Positions 35,185 to 43,765 of a stretch of 64,000 nt of DNA are shown one piece after another; position 1 is the stretch's first letter; the number at the start of each line of letters is the position of its first letter. The translations under genes and the position numbers were made by a program. Source of the DNA: Flavobacteriales bacterium ALC-1 (GTDB taxonomy: Bacteria > Bacteroidota > Bacteroidia > Flavobacteriales > Flavobacteriaceae); assembly GCA_000171875.1 (NCBI GenBank), contig ABHI01000004.1, forward strand, positions 1 to 64,000. Direction: 5' to 3'. The notes under the pieces were generated by a model that had not been told where the DNA came from, searched no databases, and saw nothing but the letters and a program-made list of their open reading frames with translations.

Positions 35185-37017
35185 ATGTCATTCTCATTAA
35201 AATCAAATTCATTGCTAATCTTCGCATTAGCATTTTCAATTCTAAGCTGTGCTCAAACTGCAACAGAAAAAGCAAAACCAGTTTTCAAAGATGGAGAAGC
35301 ACAAATTGTTGATGCATTTAAAAATGATTACAGCAAATGGGTTCGTCACGATTTATGGGTAGAAACAGAATTTGATACTGATGGAGATGGAGAGTTAGAT
35401 CGTATGCACGTATCAGTAACACGACCTGAACAAACAGACAGTGAAGGTTTAAAATTACCTGTTATATACGTTACAAGTCCTTATTTTGCTGGAGTAGCAG
35501 GTGATGCACCAGGAACCATGTGGAATGTAAAACACGAATTAGGTGGTATTGGAGAAGAGCGTTTTCATCCTGAAGTTAAACGTCGTGGACAACGTCCTAT
35601 AATTTCTAACTCTCATATAAGAAAATGGGTGCCAAGAGGTTATATTGTGGTACACTCGTCATCACCTGGAACCGGCTTATCAGATGGAGCACCAACCATT
35701 GGTGGAAAAAATGAATCCTTAGCACCAAAAGCAGTTATCGATTGGTTGTGCGGACGCGCAAAAGGATATACAGAACGTAATGGAAATGAAGAAGTAAAAG
35801 CCTATTGGTCCACTGGAAAAGTGGGTATGACTGGTACATCATATAATGGAACCTTACCATTAGCTGCAGCAACAACTGGAGTTGAAGGTTTAGAAGCGAT
35901 TATCCCAATTGCGCCAAACACCTCATATTACCATTATTACCGCTCTAACGGATTGGTTCGTTCTCCGGGTGGTTATTTAGGAGAAGATATAGATGTACTT
36001 TATGACTTTGTACATAGTGGTGATGAAAACAAACGCGAATACAACAACAAAACTGTTCGTGATACCGAAATGATGAATGGTATGGATAGGCAAACTGGAG
36101 ATCTGAATGATTTTTGGGCAGGACGCGATTATCTTAACCAAATGGATAACATGAAAGCTGCATTATTAATGTCTCATGGGTTTAACGACTGGAATGTAAT
36201 GCCAGAGCATAGTTATAGAATATATAAAGCTGCAAAAGAAAAAGGCTTACCAACAATGATTTACTATCATCAAAATGGACATGGTGGACCACCTCCTACT
36301 TCAATGATGAACAAATGGTTTACAAAATACTTACATGGTATAGAGAATGGAGTTGAAAAGGAAGAAAATAAAGCCTATATCGTTAGAGAATATGACGACA
36401 GACAATTACCTACAGCCTATAAAGATTATCCAAATCCTGATGCTGAAGATGTCACTTTTTATCCATTTATCTCTGGGACTATGGGAATAAATCGTAATAA
36501 ACGTTTGGCTTCAGATACTTTTACTGATAATGTTGAAGTTAAAGGTGCTGATTTAGCAAAATCAGAAAGTAAAGATCACCGTCTACTCTATGTGTCACCC
36601 ACTTTAACTGAAGACCTTCATATTTCTGGAGTTTCTAAAGTAAGTATTACACTATCAAGTAGTGCTAAAGCAGCTAATTTATCGGTTTGGTTAGTATCTT
36701 TACCTTGGGAAGATGATGCTAAAAAAATCACTGAGAATATTATAACGCGTGGTTGGGCAGATCCAAAAAATCATAAGTCATTGACAGATGAAGAAGACTT
36801 AGTCCCTGGAAAATTCTACACCGTAAATTTCGATTTACAACCAGATGACCAGATCATTAAAAAAGGACAGAAAATAGGGTTCATGATTTTTTCAAGTGAC
36901 CAAGAGTTTACGTTGCACCCTAAAGCTGGAACTAAACTAACAGTTAAGCTTGATAAAACAACTTTGACCTTACCAGTGGTTGGTGGGAAAGCGGCTTTTA
37001 AGAAGGCAACAGAATAA
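35185..37017 (+). CDS. CocE/NonD-family hydrolase (X-Pro dipeptidyl-peptidase type) lipoprotein
   Basis: 610 residues. Lipoprotein signal with ILSC (Cys at about 22). The alpha/beta-hydrolase domain shows the nucleophile elbow GMTGTSYNG with Ser219, and a late His in QNGHGGPP; the C-terminal jelly-roll domain (about 410-605) is typical of the CocE/X-Pro dipeptidyl-peptidase (S15) group. It probably cleaves peptides or esters at the cell envelope. Transcribed alone, convergent with pcm with one base between the stops. Confidence 0.9.
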   Translation: MSFSLKSNSLLIFALAFSILSCAQTATEKAKPVFKDGEAQIVDAFKNDYSKWVRHDLWVETEFDTDGDGELDRMHVSVTRPEQTDSEGLKLPVIYVTSPYFAGVAGDAPGTMWNVKHELGGIGEERFHPEVKRRGQRPIISNSHIRKWVPRGYIVVHSSSPGTGLSDGAPTIGGKNESLAPKAVIDWLCGRAKGYTERNGNEEVKAYWSTGKVGMTGTSYNGTLPLAAATTGVEGLEAIIPIAPNTSYYHYYRSNGLVRSPGGYLGEDIDVLYDFVHSGDENKREYNNKTVRDTEMMNGMDRQTGDLNDFWAGRDYLNQMDNMKAALLMSHGFNDWNVMPEHSYRIYKAAKEKGLPTMIYYHQNGHGGPPPTSMMNKWFTKYLHGIENGVEKEENKAYIVREYDDRQLPTAYKDYPNPDAEDVTFYPFISGTMGINRNKRLASDTFTDNVEVKGADLAKSESKDHRLLYVSPTLTEDLHISGVSKVSITLSSSAKAANLSVWLVSLPWEDDAKKITENIITRGWADPKNHKSLTDEEDLVPGKFYTVNFDLQPDDQIIKKGQKIGFMIFSSDQEFTLHPKAGTKLTVKLDKTTLTLPVVGGKAAFKKATE

Positions 37018-37018
37018 A

Positions 37019-37660
37019 TTAATTTTTATCCTCAAGTAAAGGGACAAAACGGAATTCACCAAACTCATGTTTTTCAAATTCTTTTTGTCCTTTTCTAATA
37101 AATAATGTCATAGTTTGAATAGCATCACCGACAGGAATCACCAAACGTCCACCTATTTCTAACTGACTCAATAATGGATTTGGTACAAATGGCGCGCCAG
37201 CTGTTACGATAATACTTTTAAATGGTGCTTCTTCTGGCAAACCTTTATAACCATCCCCAAAAATGAGTTTTTTGGCTCTATAGCCTATTTTGGGTAAAAA
37301 TTTAGACGTCTTTTTAAACAATTCTTGCTGACGTTCTATACTATAAACCTTAGCGCCAAGCTCAATTAAAACAGCACATTGGTAACCACTACCTGTTCCA
37401 ATTTCTAAAACCTTATCGCCTGATTTAATTTGCAATAATTCCGATTGAAAAGCTACAGTATAAGGCTGTGATATGGTTTGATCTGCACCAATAGGAAATG
37501 CCTTGTCTTGATAGGCATGGTCTATAAAACCAGAATCCATAAAAAGATGTCTAGGAATTTTGCCAATGGCTTTTAAAACTCCATCGTCTTTTATTCCTTT
37601 TTTAATAAGCGTTTCAACCAATTTTTGGCGCATCCCTTGATGCTTAAATGTATCTTTCAA
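37019..37660 (-). CDS. pcm: Protein-L-isoaspartate O-methyltransferase
   Basis: Methylates isoaspartyl residues with SAM to start repair of aged proteins. 213 residues. SAM motif VLEIGTGSGYQCAVL, upstream AFPIGADQTISQPYTVA, and IIVTAGAPFVP are all present. The first codon is TTG (37660). It is preferred over the ATG nine codons in because the KDTFKHQGMRQKLV segment is part of the conserved family N-terminus. An unusual start that automatic calls may trim. Confidence 0.93.
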   Translation of the reverse strand: MKDTFKHQGMRQKLVETLIKKGIKDDGVLKAIGKIPRHLFMDSGFIDHAYQDKAFPIGADQTISQPYTVAFQSELLQIKSGDKVLEIGTGSGYQCAVLIELGAKVYSIERQQELFKKTSKFLPKIGYRAKKLIFGDGYKGLPEEAPFKSIIVTAGAPFVPNPLLSQLEIGGRLVIPVGDAIQTMTLFIRKGQKEFEKHEFGEFRFVPLLEDKN

Positions 37661-37906
37661 AAAGCGTAGTTTAGTTAATGCTAAATTAATTTAAAGAAAA
37701 GCAAATTCCAATAACTAAATTCCAAATTTTAAAAAACACCTTTTCAACATTTTTAAGTCTCAATATCAAAATTGAAACTTTTCAAAAATCTAACTATCTA
37801 ATAGTCTAGTAATCCAACTTTTTAGATTTCTGAATTCTCAGTATTTTATATTTTCTTTTTCAAATTTTTAAATCAAAACGACTATTTTTGTTAAAAACTC
37901 AAAAAC

Positions 37907-38866
37907 ATGCTAAAAGCTGGTGTTTTAGGTGCTGGTCACCTTGGTAAAATTCATCTTAGACTTCTTAACCAATCAAATAAATATGAGCTCGTAGGTTTTT
38001 ATGACGCTGATCCAGAGAACGCTAAACGTGTTGTTGCCGAATTCGGATATACATACTTTGACACCATTGATGCATTAATTGATGCTGTTGATGTTGTTGA
38101 TATTGTAACTCCTACCCTTTCACATTACGATTGTGCCAAACAAGCCATCAAAAAAGGAAAGCACATTTTTATAGAAAAACCAATTACTAATACTGTTGAA
38201 GAAGCTGAAACCATAAGAACTTTAGTTGCTGAACATGGAGTTAAAGGACAAGTTGGACATGTAGAGCGTTTTAATCCTGCTTTTATTGGTGTTAAAGATC
38301 AGATCGTAAACCCAATGTTTATTGAGACGCATCGTCTTGCAGAATTTAATCCTCGTGGTACAGATGTGCCAGTTGTTTTAGATTTGATGATTCATGATAT
38401 CGATATTATTCTTAGTGTGGTACAATCTCCTGTAAAGCATGTATCTGCTAGTGGTGTTTCTGTGGTAAGCGACACACCAGATATTGCTAATGCACGTATC
38501 GAATTTAAAAATGGATGCGTAGCTAACTTAACTGCAAGTCGAATTTCATTAAAGAATATGCGTAAGACACGTTTCTTTCAAAAAGATGCATATATCTCAG
38601 TAGATTTCTTAGAAAAGAAATGTGAAGTGGTTAAAATGAAAGACGCTCCAGAACAACCTGGTGATTTTGATATGATACTTCAAAATGCTGAAGGTGTTAA
38701 AAAGCAAATCTATTTTGATAACCCTGAAATTTCTGGTAATAATGCCATTTTAGACGAATTAGAAACGTTCGCTCATGCTATCAATACTAACACTAAGCCA
38801 ATTGTAACTTTACATGATGGCACCGAAGCTTTGCGTGTGGCCACTATGATTATTAATCAATTCTAA
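37907..38866 (+). CDS. Gfo/Idh/MocA-family oxidoreductase
   Basis: 319 residues. Rossmann NAD(P)-binding start LGAGHLGKIHLRLLNQ and the characteristic EKPIT (Lys) motif at about residue 90, then the C-terminal alpha/beta domain. Substrate is unknown (sugars and biliverdin-like molecules are typical for the family). It is preceded by TATTTTTG (37883-37890), a good -7 element 16 bases before the ATG. It begins a co-directional run with the 3-hydroxybutyryl-CoA dehydrogenase gene, with which it is often paired in Flavobacteriaceae by my recollection. Confidence 0.92.
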   Translation: MLKAGVLGAGHLGKIHLRLLNQSNKYELVGFYDADPENAKRVVAEFGYTYFDTIDALIDAVDVVDIVTPTLSHYDCAKQAIKKGKHIFIEKPITNTVEEAETIRTLVAEHGVKGQVGHVERFNPAFIGVKDQIVNPMFIETHRLAEFNPRGTDVPVVLDLMIHDIDIILSVVQSPVKHVSASGVSVVSDTPDIANARIEFKNGCVANLTASRISLKNMRKTRFFQKDAYISVDFLEKKCEVVKMKDAPEQPGDFDMILQNAEGVKKQIYFDNPEISGNNAILDELETFAHAINTNTKPIVTLHDGTEALRVATMIINQF

Positions 38867-38922
38867 AATAATATTGGTAATTGAATAAACAATTAAACGA
38901 ATAAACATTTCAACATAATATA

Positions 38923-39813
38923 ATGAAAAACATAGCTGTTATAGGAGCGGGAACAATGGGTAATGGAATTGCCCACACTTTTGCTCAATCAGGGTTTAAT
39001 GTCCAGTTAATAGACATTAGTGAAGCATCTTTAGAGCGTGGTATGAATACCATCGCCAAGAACCTAGACCGCATGGTTGCTAAGGAGAAAATTACTGAAG
39101 CTAACAAATCCGAAACTTTAGGAAATATTACAACACATACCAATACCGAAGATGGTGTGGAAAATGTGGATTTGGTGGTTGAAGCTGCAACAGAAAATAT
39201 AGATTTAAAACTAAAGATTTTTAAACAGCTAGATGATGTTTGCAGTGAAAACACAATTTTAGCTACAAATACATCATCTATATCTATTACACAAATCGCA
39301 GCTGTGACATCTCGTCCAGAGAAAGTGATTGGTATGCACTTTATGAACCCTGTACCGATTATGAAATTGGTAGAGATTATTCGCGGCTATAACACAAGTG
39401 ATGAAGTCACAAAAACTATCATGGAGTTATCTAAAACTTTAGGCAAAGTTCCTACTGAGGTAAATGACTATCCTGGTTTTGTAGCTAATAGAATTTTAAT
39501 GCCAATGCTTAATGAGTCTATTGAAACGCTATATAATGGTGTTGCTGGTGTTGAAGAAATAGACACGGTTATGAAATTAGGAATGGCACATCCAATGGGA
39601 CCATTACAATTAGCTGATTTTATTGGCTTAGATGTTTGTTTGTCTATCCTTAATGTAATGTACGATGGCTTCAAGAATCCGAAGTATGCTCCTTGTCCAT
39701 TATTAGTAAATATGGTCAGAGCAGGAAAGCTAGGTATAAAATCTGGTGAAGGGTTTTATGATTATTCTGAGAGCAGGAAAGCTGAGAAAGTTTCAAGCCA
39801 GTTTTCCAAGTAA
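38923..39813 (+). CDS. hbd: 3-hydroxybutyryl-CoA dehydrogenase
   Basis: NAD(P)-dependent interconversion of acetoacetyl-CoA and 3-hydroxybutyryl-CoA. 296 residues. Motifs: IGAGTMGNGIAHTFAQSG, SNTSSI-like ATNTSSISITQIA, GMHFMNPVPIMKLVEIIRG, and the dimer domain with DYPGFVANRILMPMLNE and HPMGPLQLADFIGLD. The M23 lipoprotein gene starts five bases after its stop. Confidence 0.95.
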   Translation: MKNIAVIGAGTMGNGIAHTFAQSGFNVQLIDISEASLERGMNTIAKNLDRMVAKEKITEANKSETLGNITTHTNTEDGVENVDLVVEAATENIDLKLKIFKQLDDVCSENTILATNTSSISITQIAAVTSRPEKVIGMHFMNPVPIMKLVEIIRGYNTSDEVTKTIMELSKTLGKVPTEVNDYPGFVANRILMPMLNESIETLYNGVAGVEEIDTVMKLGMAHPMGPLQLADFIGLDVCLSILNVMYDGFKNPKYAPCPLLVNMVRAGKLGIKSGEGFYDYSESRKAEKVSSQFSK

Positions 39814-39818
39814 TTAGC

Positions 39819-40433
39819 ATGAAGCAGTTTTTGTGTCTTTTTGTATTACTATTAGTTGCCAATTGTGATGAAAGCAATCAAAAAAGTGCCCCAAAAAATA
39901 TTGAAATAACTGAAGAGCCTCAAAATGAAAGTCTAGATTACCAAAAATTGTTTTATACGAATTCTGATTTTAAAACTAAGGGATTTGATTTCCCTGTAGG
40001 TAAACCTAATGCCGTTGGCTATTACAATGCTCAAAAATTTCAAGAAAACAACCATTTAGGGGATGATTGGAATGGTGTAAAAGGAGGAAATTCAGATTTA
40101 GGAGATCCAATATATGCCATTGCAAATGGTTATATTAGTGAAACTAAAGATTACGAAGGTGGTTGGGGAAAAGTTATTAGAATTGTTCATTTATTGAATG
40201 GTAAACTATATGAATCCCTATATGCACATTGTGATTCAATTGTTATAAAACAAAATCAATTTATTATAAAAGGAGAACAAATTGCAACTATAGGGAATTG
40301 TAATGGTGCTTATTATGCACATCTTCATTTAGAAATTAGAGATTCAGTAGATATGGATATTGGTGGAGGTTACTCAACAAATACAACTGGTTATATAGAT
40401 CCTACAGAATTTATAAATAAAAACAGAAAATAA
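39819..40433 (+). CDS. M23-family metallopeptidase lipoprotein
   Basis: 204 residues with a lipoprotein signal (LVANC, Cys at 16). The LytM/M23 domain has the zinc ligands in NHLGDDWNG (HxxxD) and YYAHLHLEI (HxH), so it should be catalytically competent, cutting peptidoglycan cross-links or acting on the cell wall from the envelope. It is wedged between hbd and the DUF1015 gene with gaps of five and one base, so it must be translated from the same message. Confidence 0.92.
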   Translation: MKQFLCLFVLLLVANCDESNQKSAPKNIEITEEPQNESLDYQKLFYTNSDFKTKGFDFPVGKPNAVGYYNAQKFQENNHLGDDWNGVKGGNSDLGDPIYAIANGYISETKDYEGGWGKVIRIVHLLNGKLYESLYAHCDSIVIKQNQFIIKGEQIATIGNCNGAYYAHLHLEIRDSVDMDIGGGYSTNTTGYIDPTEFINKNRK

Positions 40434-40434
40434 T

Positions 40435-41673
40435 TTGGCAAAAATAATTCCATTCAAAGCTGTTAGACCTACAAGAGCCATCGTTGGTTTGGTCGCAGCA
40501 CGTCCTTACCAAAGTTATACAATTGATGAGCGTGAATCTCGTATGGATTATAATCCATATAGCTTTCTCCATATTGTTAACCCTGGTTATAAGTATGCTC
40601 AAGAGGTGAAAGGTAAAGAACGTTATAAGCTGGTAAGAAATCGGTATGATGAATTTAAGGAAGATGGTGTTTTTGTTCAAGACGAAAAGCCTAGCTTCTA
40701 TGTTTACAAAATAGTAAACAGATATGGACAGGAATTTAATGGTATTATCGCTGCAACAAGTGCTGAGGATTATGAACGGGATGTCATTAAAAAGCATGAA
40801 GATACTTTAGCTAAACGCGAGCAAACTTTTAAAACGTATTTAGAAACTGTAGGTTTTAACGCTGAACCAGTACTACTCACCTATCCAGATAATGCAATCA
40901 TCGCGGATATTATAAAAGATATTCAAAAAGGTTATGCTGAGTTTGAATTTACTATGACCTATAGAGATACACATTACCTCTGGAAAGTAGATGATGAAAG
41001 TATCCTTACTAAAATACAAGACCAATTTAAGCAAATGGAAACCATTTATATTGCAGATGGTCATCACCGTTCTTCATCATCTTATCTTTTTTATAAAAAC
41101 CAAAAAGAAAAGAATCCTAATCATAACGGCAGAGAATCTTATAATTTCTTTATGTCGTATCTCATTCCTGAATCTGATTTAGTCATCCACGAATTTAATA
41201 GACTTATTAAAGATCTTAATGGCTTGACCAAAGAAGAGTTTTTGATTAAACTGGATGAAAACTATCGTATTGAAAATCGTGGATTGATGCCTTATACCCC
41301 ATCAAAACCTCATCATTTCAGTATGTATTTAGATGGTGAATTCTACTCATTATACTTGCGGAAAGCAAATTATCAATTCAATACCGCATTAGATGAATTA
41401 GATGCCCAATTACTATATAAAACGATTCTTCTACCTATTCTAGGCATCAAAAATTTACGAAGTGATAACAGAATAGAGTATGTAAACGGTCAACACGAAA
41501 TGATTACAATAAAAAGTAGTGTAGATAGTGGTAAATTTAAAGTTGGCTTTGGCATGTGTCCTTCTAATGTCAATCAAATGAAGCAAATTGCAGATGAAGG
41601 TTTAAAAATGCCGCCTAAAAGCACTTATATTTTACCTAAACTTAGAAGCGCTATTACTATTTATGAATATTAA
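40435..41673 (+). CDS. DUF1015-family protein
   Basis: 412 residues. The family N-terminus AKIIPFKAVRPTRAIVGLV directly follows a TTG start at 40435; there is no ATG nearby, so TTG is the true start. Other family motifs: YNPYSFLHIVNPGY, YIADGHHRSSSSYLF and FGMCPSNVNQMKQIADEG. Function is not established; the family is often described as SpoIID-unrelated kinase-like in databases, and I do not assign a role. The next gene overlaps its end by 11 bases. Confidence 0.88.
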   Translation: MAKIIPFKAVRPTRAIVGLVAARPYQSYTIDERESRMDYNPYSFLHIVNPGYKYAQEVKGKERYKLVRNRYDEFKEDGVFVQDEKPSFYVYKIVNRYGQEFNGIIAATSAEDYERDVIKKHEDTLAKREQTFKTYLETVGFNAEPVLLTYPDNAIIADIIKDIQKGYAEFEFTMTYRDTHYLWKVDDESILTKIQDQFKQMETIYIADGHHRSSSSYLFYKNQKEKNPNHNGRESYNFFMSYLIPESDLVIHEFNRLIKDLNGLTKEEFLIKLDENYRIENRGLMPYTPSKPHHFSMYLDGEFYSLYLRKANYQFNTALDELDAQLLYKTILLPILGIKNLRSDNRIEYVNGQHEMITIKSSVDSGKFKVGFGMCPSNVNQMKQIADEGLKMPPKSTYILPKLRSAITIYEY

Positions 41674-42322
41674 AACAAATCTTGAATCTATAAAGTCTTC
41701 TTTATCTGAACACGTAACTCTTGTAGCAGTTTCGAAGACAAAACCAATCAGCGATTTAATGGAAGCTTACAATGCTGGTCAGCGCATTTTTGGAGAAAAT
41801 AAAATCCAAGAAATGGTAGATAAGTATGGGCAAATGCCAAAAGACATAGAATGGCATATGATTGGGCATGTTCAACGCAATAAAGTGAAGTATATGGCTG
41901 AATTTGTAAGCTTAATTCATGGTGTAGACAGTTTTAAACTTTTAAAGGAAATTAATAAACAAGCTAAAAAACACAATCGCGTTATTAATTGCTTGCTTCA
42001 AATTAAAATAGCTGAGGAAGACAGCAAGTTTGGTATGTCCGCTGAAGATGCCTCTACCCTACTGCAATCTGATGAATTTTCAGAATTACAACATACTAAC
42101 GTTGTTGGTGTAATGGGAATGGCAACCTTTACAAATAATATGGGGCAGATTGAGAAAGAATTTAAATTCCTAAAATCTACTTTCCAAAAACTTAAAACCC
42201 TGAATTCTAAACTTGCAACTATTAGTATGGGAATGAGTGGAGATTACCAATTAGCTATTGAATGTGGTAGCACTATGATTAGAGTTGGAAGTAGTATTTT
42301 TGGATCTAGAAATTATAGCTAG
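41663..42322 (+). CDS. YggS-family PLP homeostasis protein
   Basis: PLP-binding TIM-barrel protein (PLPBP/YggS) that buffers pyridoxal phosphate and affects amino-acid balance. 219 residues. The PLP lysine lies in LVAVSKTKP near residue 25; other motifs are FGENKIQEM, EWHMIGHVQRNK, GVMGMATF and ISMGMSGDYQLAIECGSTMIRVGSSIFG. It overlaps the DUF1015 gene by 11 bases. Confidence 0.95.
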   Translation: MNIKTNLESIKSSLSEHVTLVAVSKTKPISDLMEAYNAGQRIFGENKIQEMVDKYGQMPKDIEWHMIGHVQRNKVKYMAEFVSLIHGVDSFKLLKEINKQAKKHNRVINCLLQIKIAEEDSKFGMSAEDASTLLQSDEFSELQHTNVVGVMGMATFTNNMGQIEKEFKFLKSTFQKLKTLNSKLATISMGMSGDYQLAIECGSTMIRVGSSIFGSRNYS

Positions 42323-42388
42323 TTTTCTTATATTAAAGCATATACTTTTAATAACTTAGTAAATTCAAATTAAACTTCTAATTTTAGA

Positions 42389-43765
42389 ATTATATACGCA
42401 ATACTAGACATAGAAACTACTGGTGGAAAGTACAATGAGGAAGGTATAACTGAGATTGCTATTCACAAGTTCGATGGTCATAAAGTTACAGATCAGTTTA
42501 TTTCTTTAGTAAATCCAGAACGCGAAATTCAACCTTTTGTTGTTAATCTTACAGGCATTAACTCTAATATGCTAAGAAACGCTCCAAAGTTTTATGAGGT
42601 TGCTAAACGTATTGTAGAAATTACTGAAGATTGCATTATAGTTGCTCATAATTCCTCATTTGATTATAGAATTCTTAAAACAGAATTTAAGCGCTTAGGA
42701 TTCCCCTTTAAGCGCAAAACGCTTTGTACCGTTGAGCTTTCCAAACAACTAATACCAGATATGGAATCATATAGCTTGGGAAAACTTACGCGTGCTTTAG
42801 GAATTCCTGTCAGCGATAGACATAGAGCTAATGGAGATGCTGTAGCTACTGTTAAGCTATTCAAAATGTTATTGAATAAAGATTTAGATAAAGCCATTAT
42901 AAAAGATGCTGTTAAAGTTGAACAAAAATCTAAATTAGCACCAAATCTCAGAGAGATTATTGATGAATTGCCAAGTGAAACAGGTGTATACTATATTCAT
43001 AATGAGAATGGGGAGATTATTTACATTGGCAAAAGCAAAAATATTAAAAAGCGAATTACCCAACACTTTACAAATACTAGTTCTAAGTCTAAAAAAATAC
43101 AGAAATTAGTTAGTGCAGTAACCTATGAGAAAACAGGGAGCGAATTAGCAGCATTATTAAAAGAAAGCGCTGAAATTAAAGCAAATAAACCCATATTTAA
43201 TAGAGCATTAAGACGAACCATATTTACTCATGCTTTGTATAGTTTTATAGATGCAAATGGCTATATAAATTTAAAAATAGACAAAGCAGATGGAAACGAA
43301 TCACCAATAACTACTTTTAGTACAAGAGCAAGTGGAAAACACTTTATGTTTAAAAATGTCGATGATTATAAGCTTTGTCAAAAATTAACTGGTTTGTACG
43401 ACACCAAATCTAGTTGTTTTAAATACGATGTTAAAGAGTGTGATGGAGCTTGTATTGAGGAAGAACTGCCAGAAAATTATAATAAGCGTATTAGCTTATT
43501 TATTTCAAAATACAGTTATGAAAATAAAAACATGCTTCTCATCGACAAGGGTCGTGATGTACATGAAAAAAGCGTGTTTTTAATTGAGAAAGGTATTTTT
43601 AGGGGCTTTGGTTTCTTTGATTTAAACCATCAAATAAATAATAAAGAAATTTTAGAATCGCTAATAACTCCAATGGAGAATAATAGAGATACACAGCATA
43701 TTATACAAAGTTATATGCGTAAAAATAGACGCTTAAAAATTGTAGAGTTAAAAAACAACCCATGA
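42389..43765 (+). CDS. DnaQ-like 3'-5' exonuclease fused to GIY-YIG nuclease domain, unusual start
   Basis: About 458 residues. The DEDDh exonuclease domain (1-165) needs its first motif, LDIETTGGKYNEEG, which lies upstream of the first ATG (42569); the frame is open back to a TAA at 42371-42373 but contains no ATG, GTG or TTG. Translation therefore probably starts at ATT 42389 or ATA 42392 (giving xYAILDIETTGG). Further motifs are HNSSFDYRILKTEF and HRANGDAVATV. A GIY-YIG domain (about 205-290) reads ETGVYYIHNENGEIIYIGKS. The C-terminal region is UvrC/Cho-like. Likely a DNA repair nuclease. It overlaps the next gene by ATGA. Confidence 0.85.
   Translation: MIYAILDIETTGGKYNEEGITEIAIHKFDGHKVTDQFISLVNPEREIQPFVVNLTGINSNMLRNAPKFYEVAKRIVEITEDCIIVAHNSSFDYRILKTEFKRLGFPFKRKTLCTVELSKQLIPDMESYSLGKLTRALGIPVSDRHRANGDAVATVKLFKMLLNKDLDKAIIKDAVKVEQKSKLAPNLREIIDELPSETGVYYIHNENGEIIYIGKSKNIKKRITQHFTNTSSKSKKIQKLVSAVTYEKTGSELAALLKESAEIKANKPIFNRALRRTIFTHALYSFIDANGYINLKIDKADGNESPITTFSTRASGKHFMFKNVDDYKLCQKLTGLYDTKSSCFKYDVKECDGACIEEELPENYNKRISLFISKYSYENKNMLLIDKGRDVHEKSVFLIEKGIFRGFGFFDLNHQINNKEILESLITPMENNRDTQHIIQSYMRKNRRLKIVELKNNP

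Noticed and set aside
42569..42571. First ATG of the exonuclease/GIY-YIG frame as its start
   Set aside because: It would remove the DxE catalytic motif and the first strand of the exonuclease fold, although the upstream frame is open and reads as family sequence.
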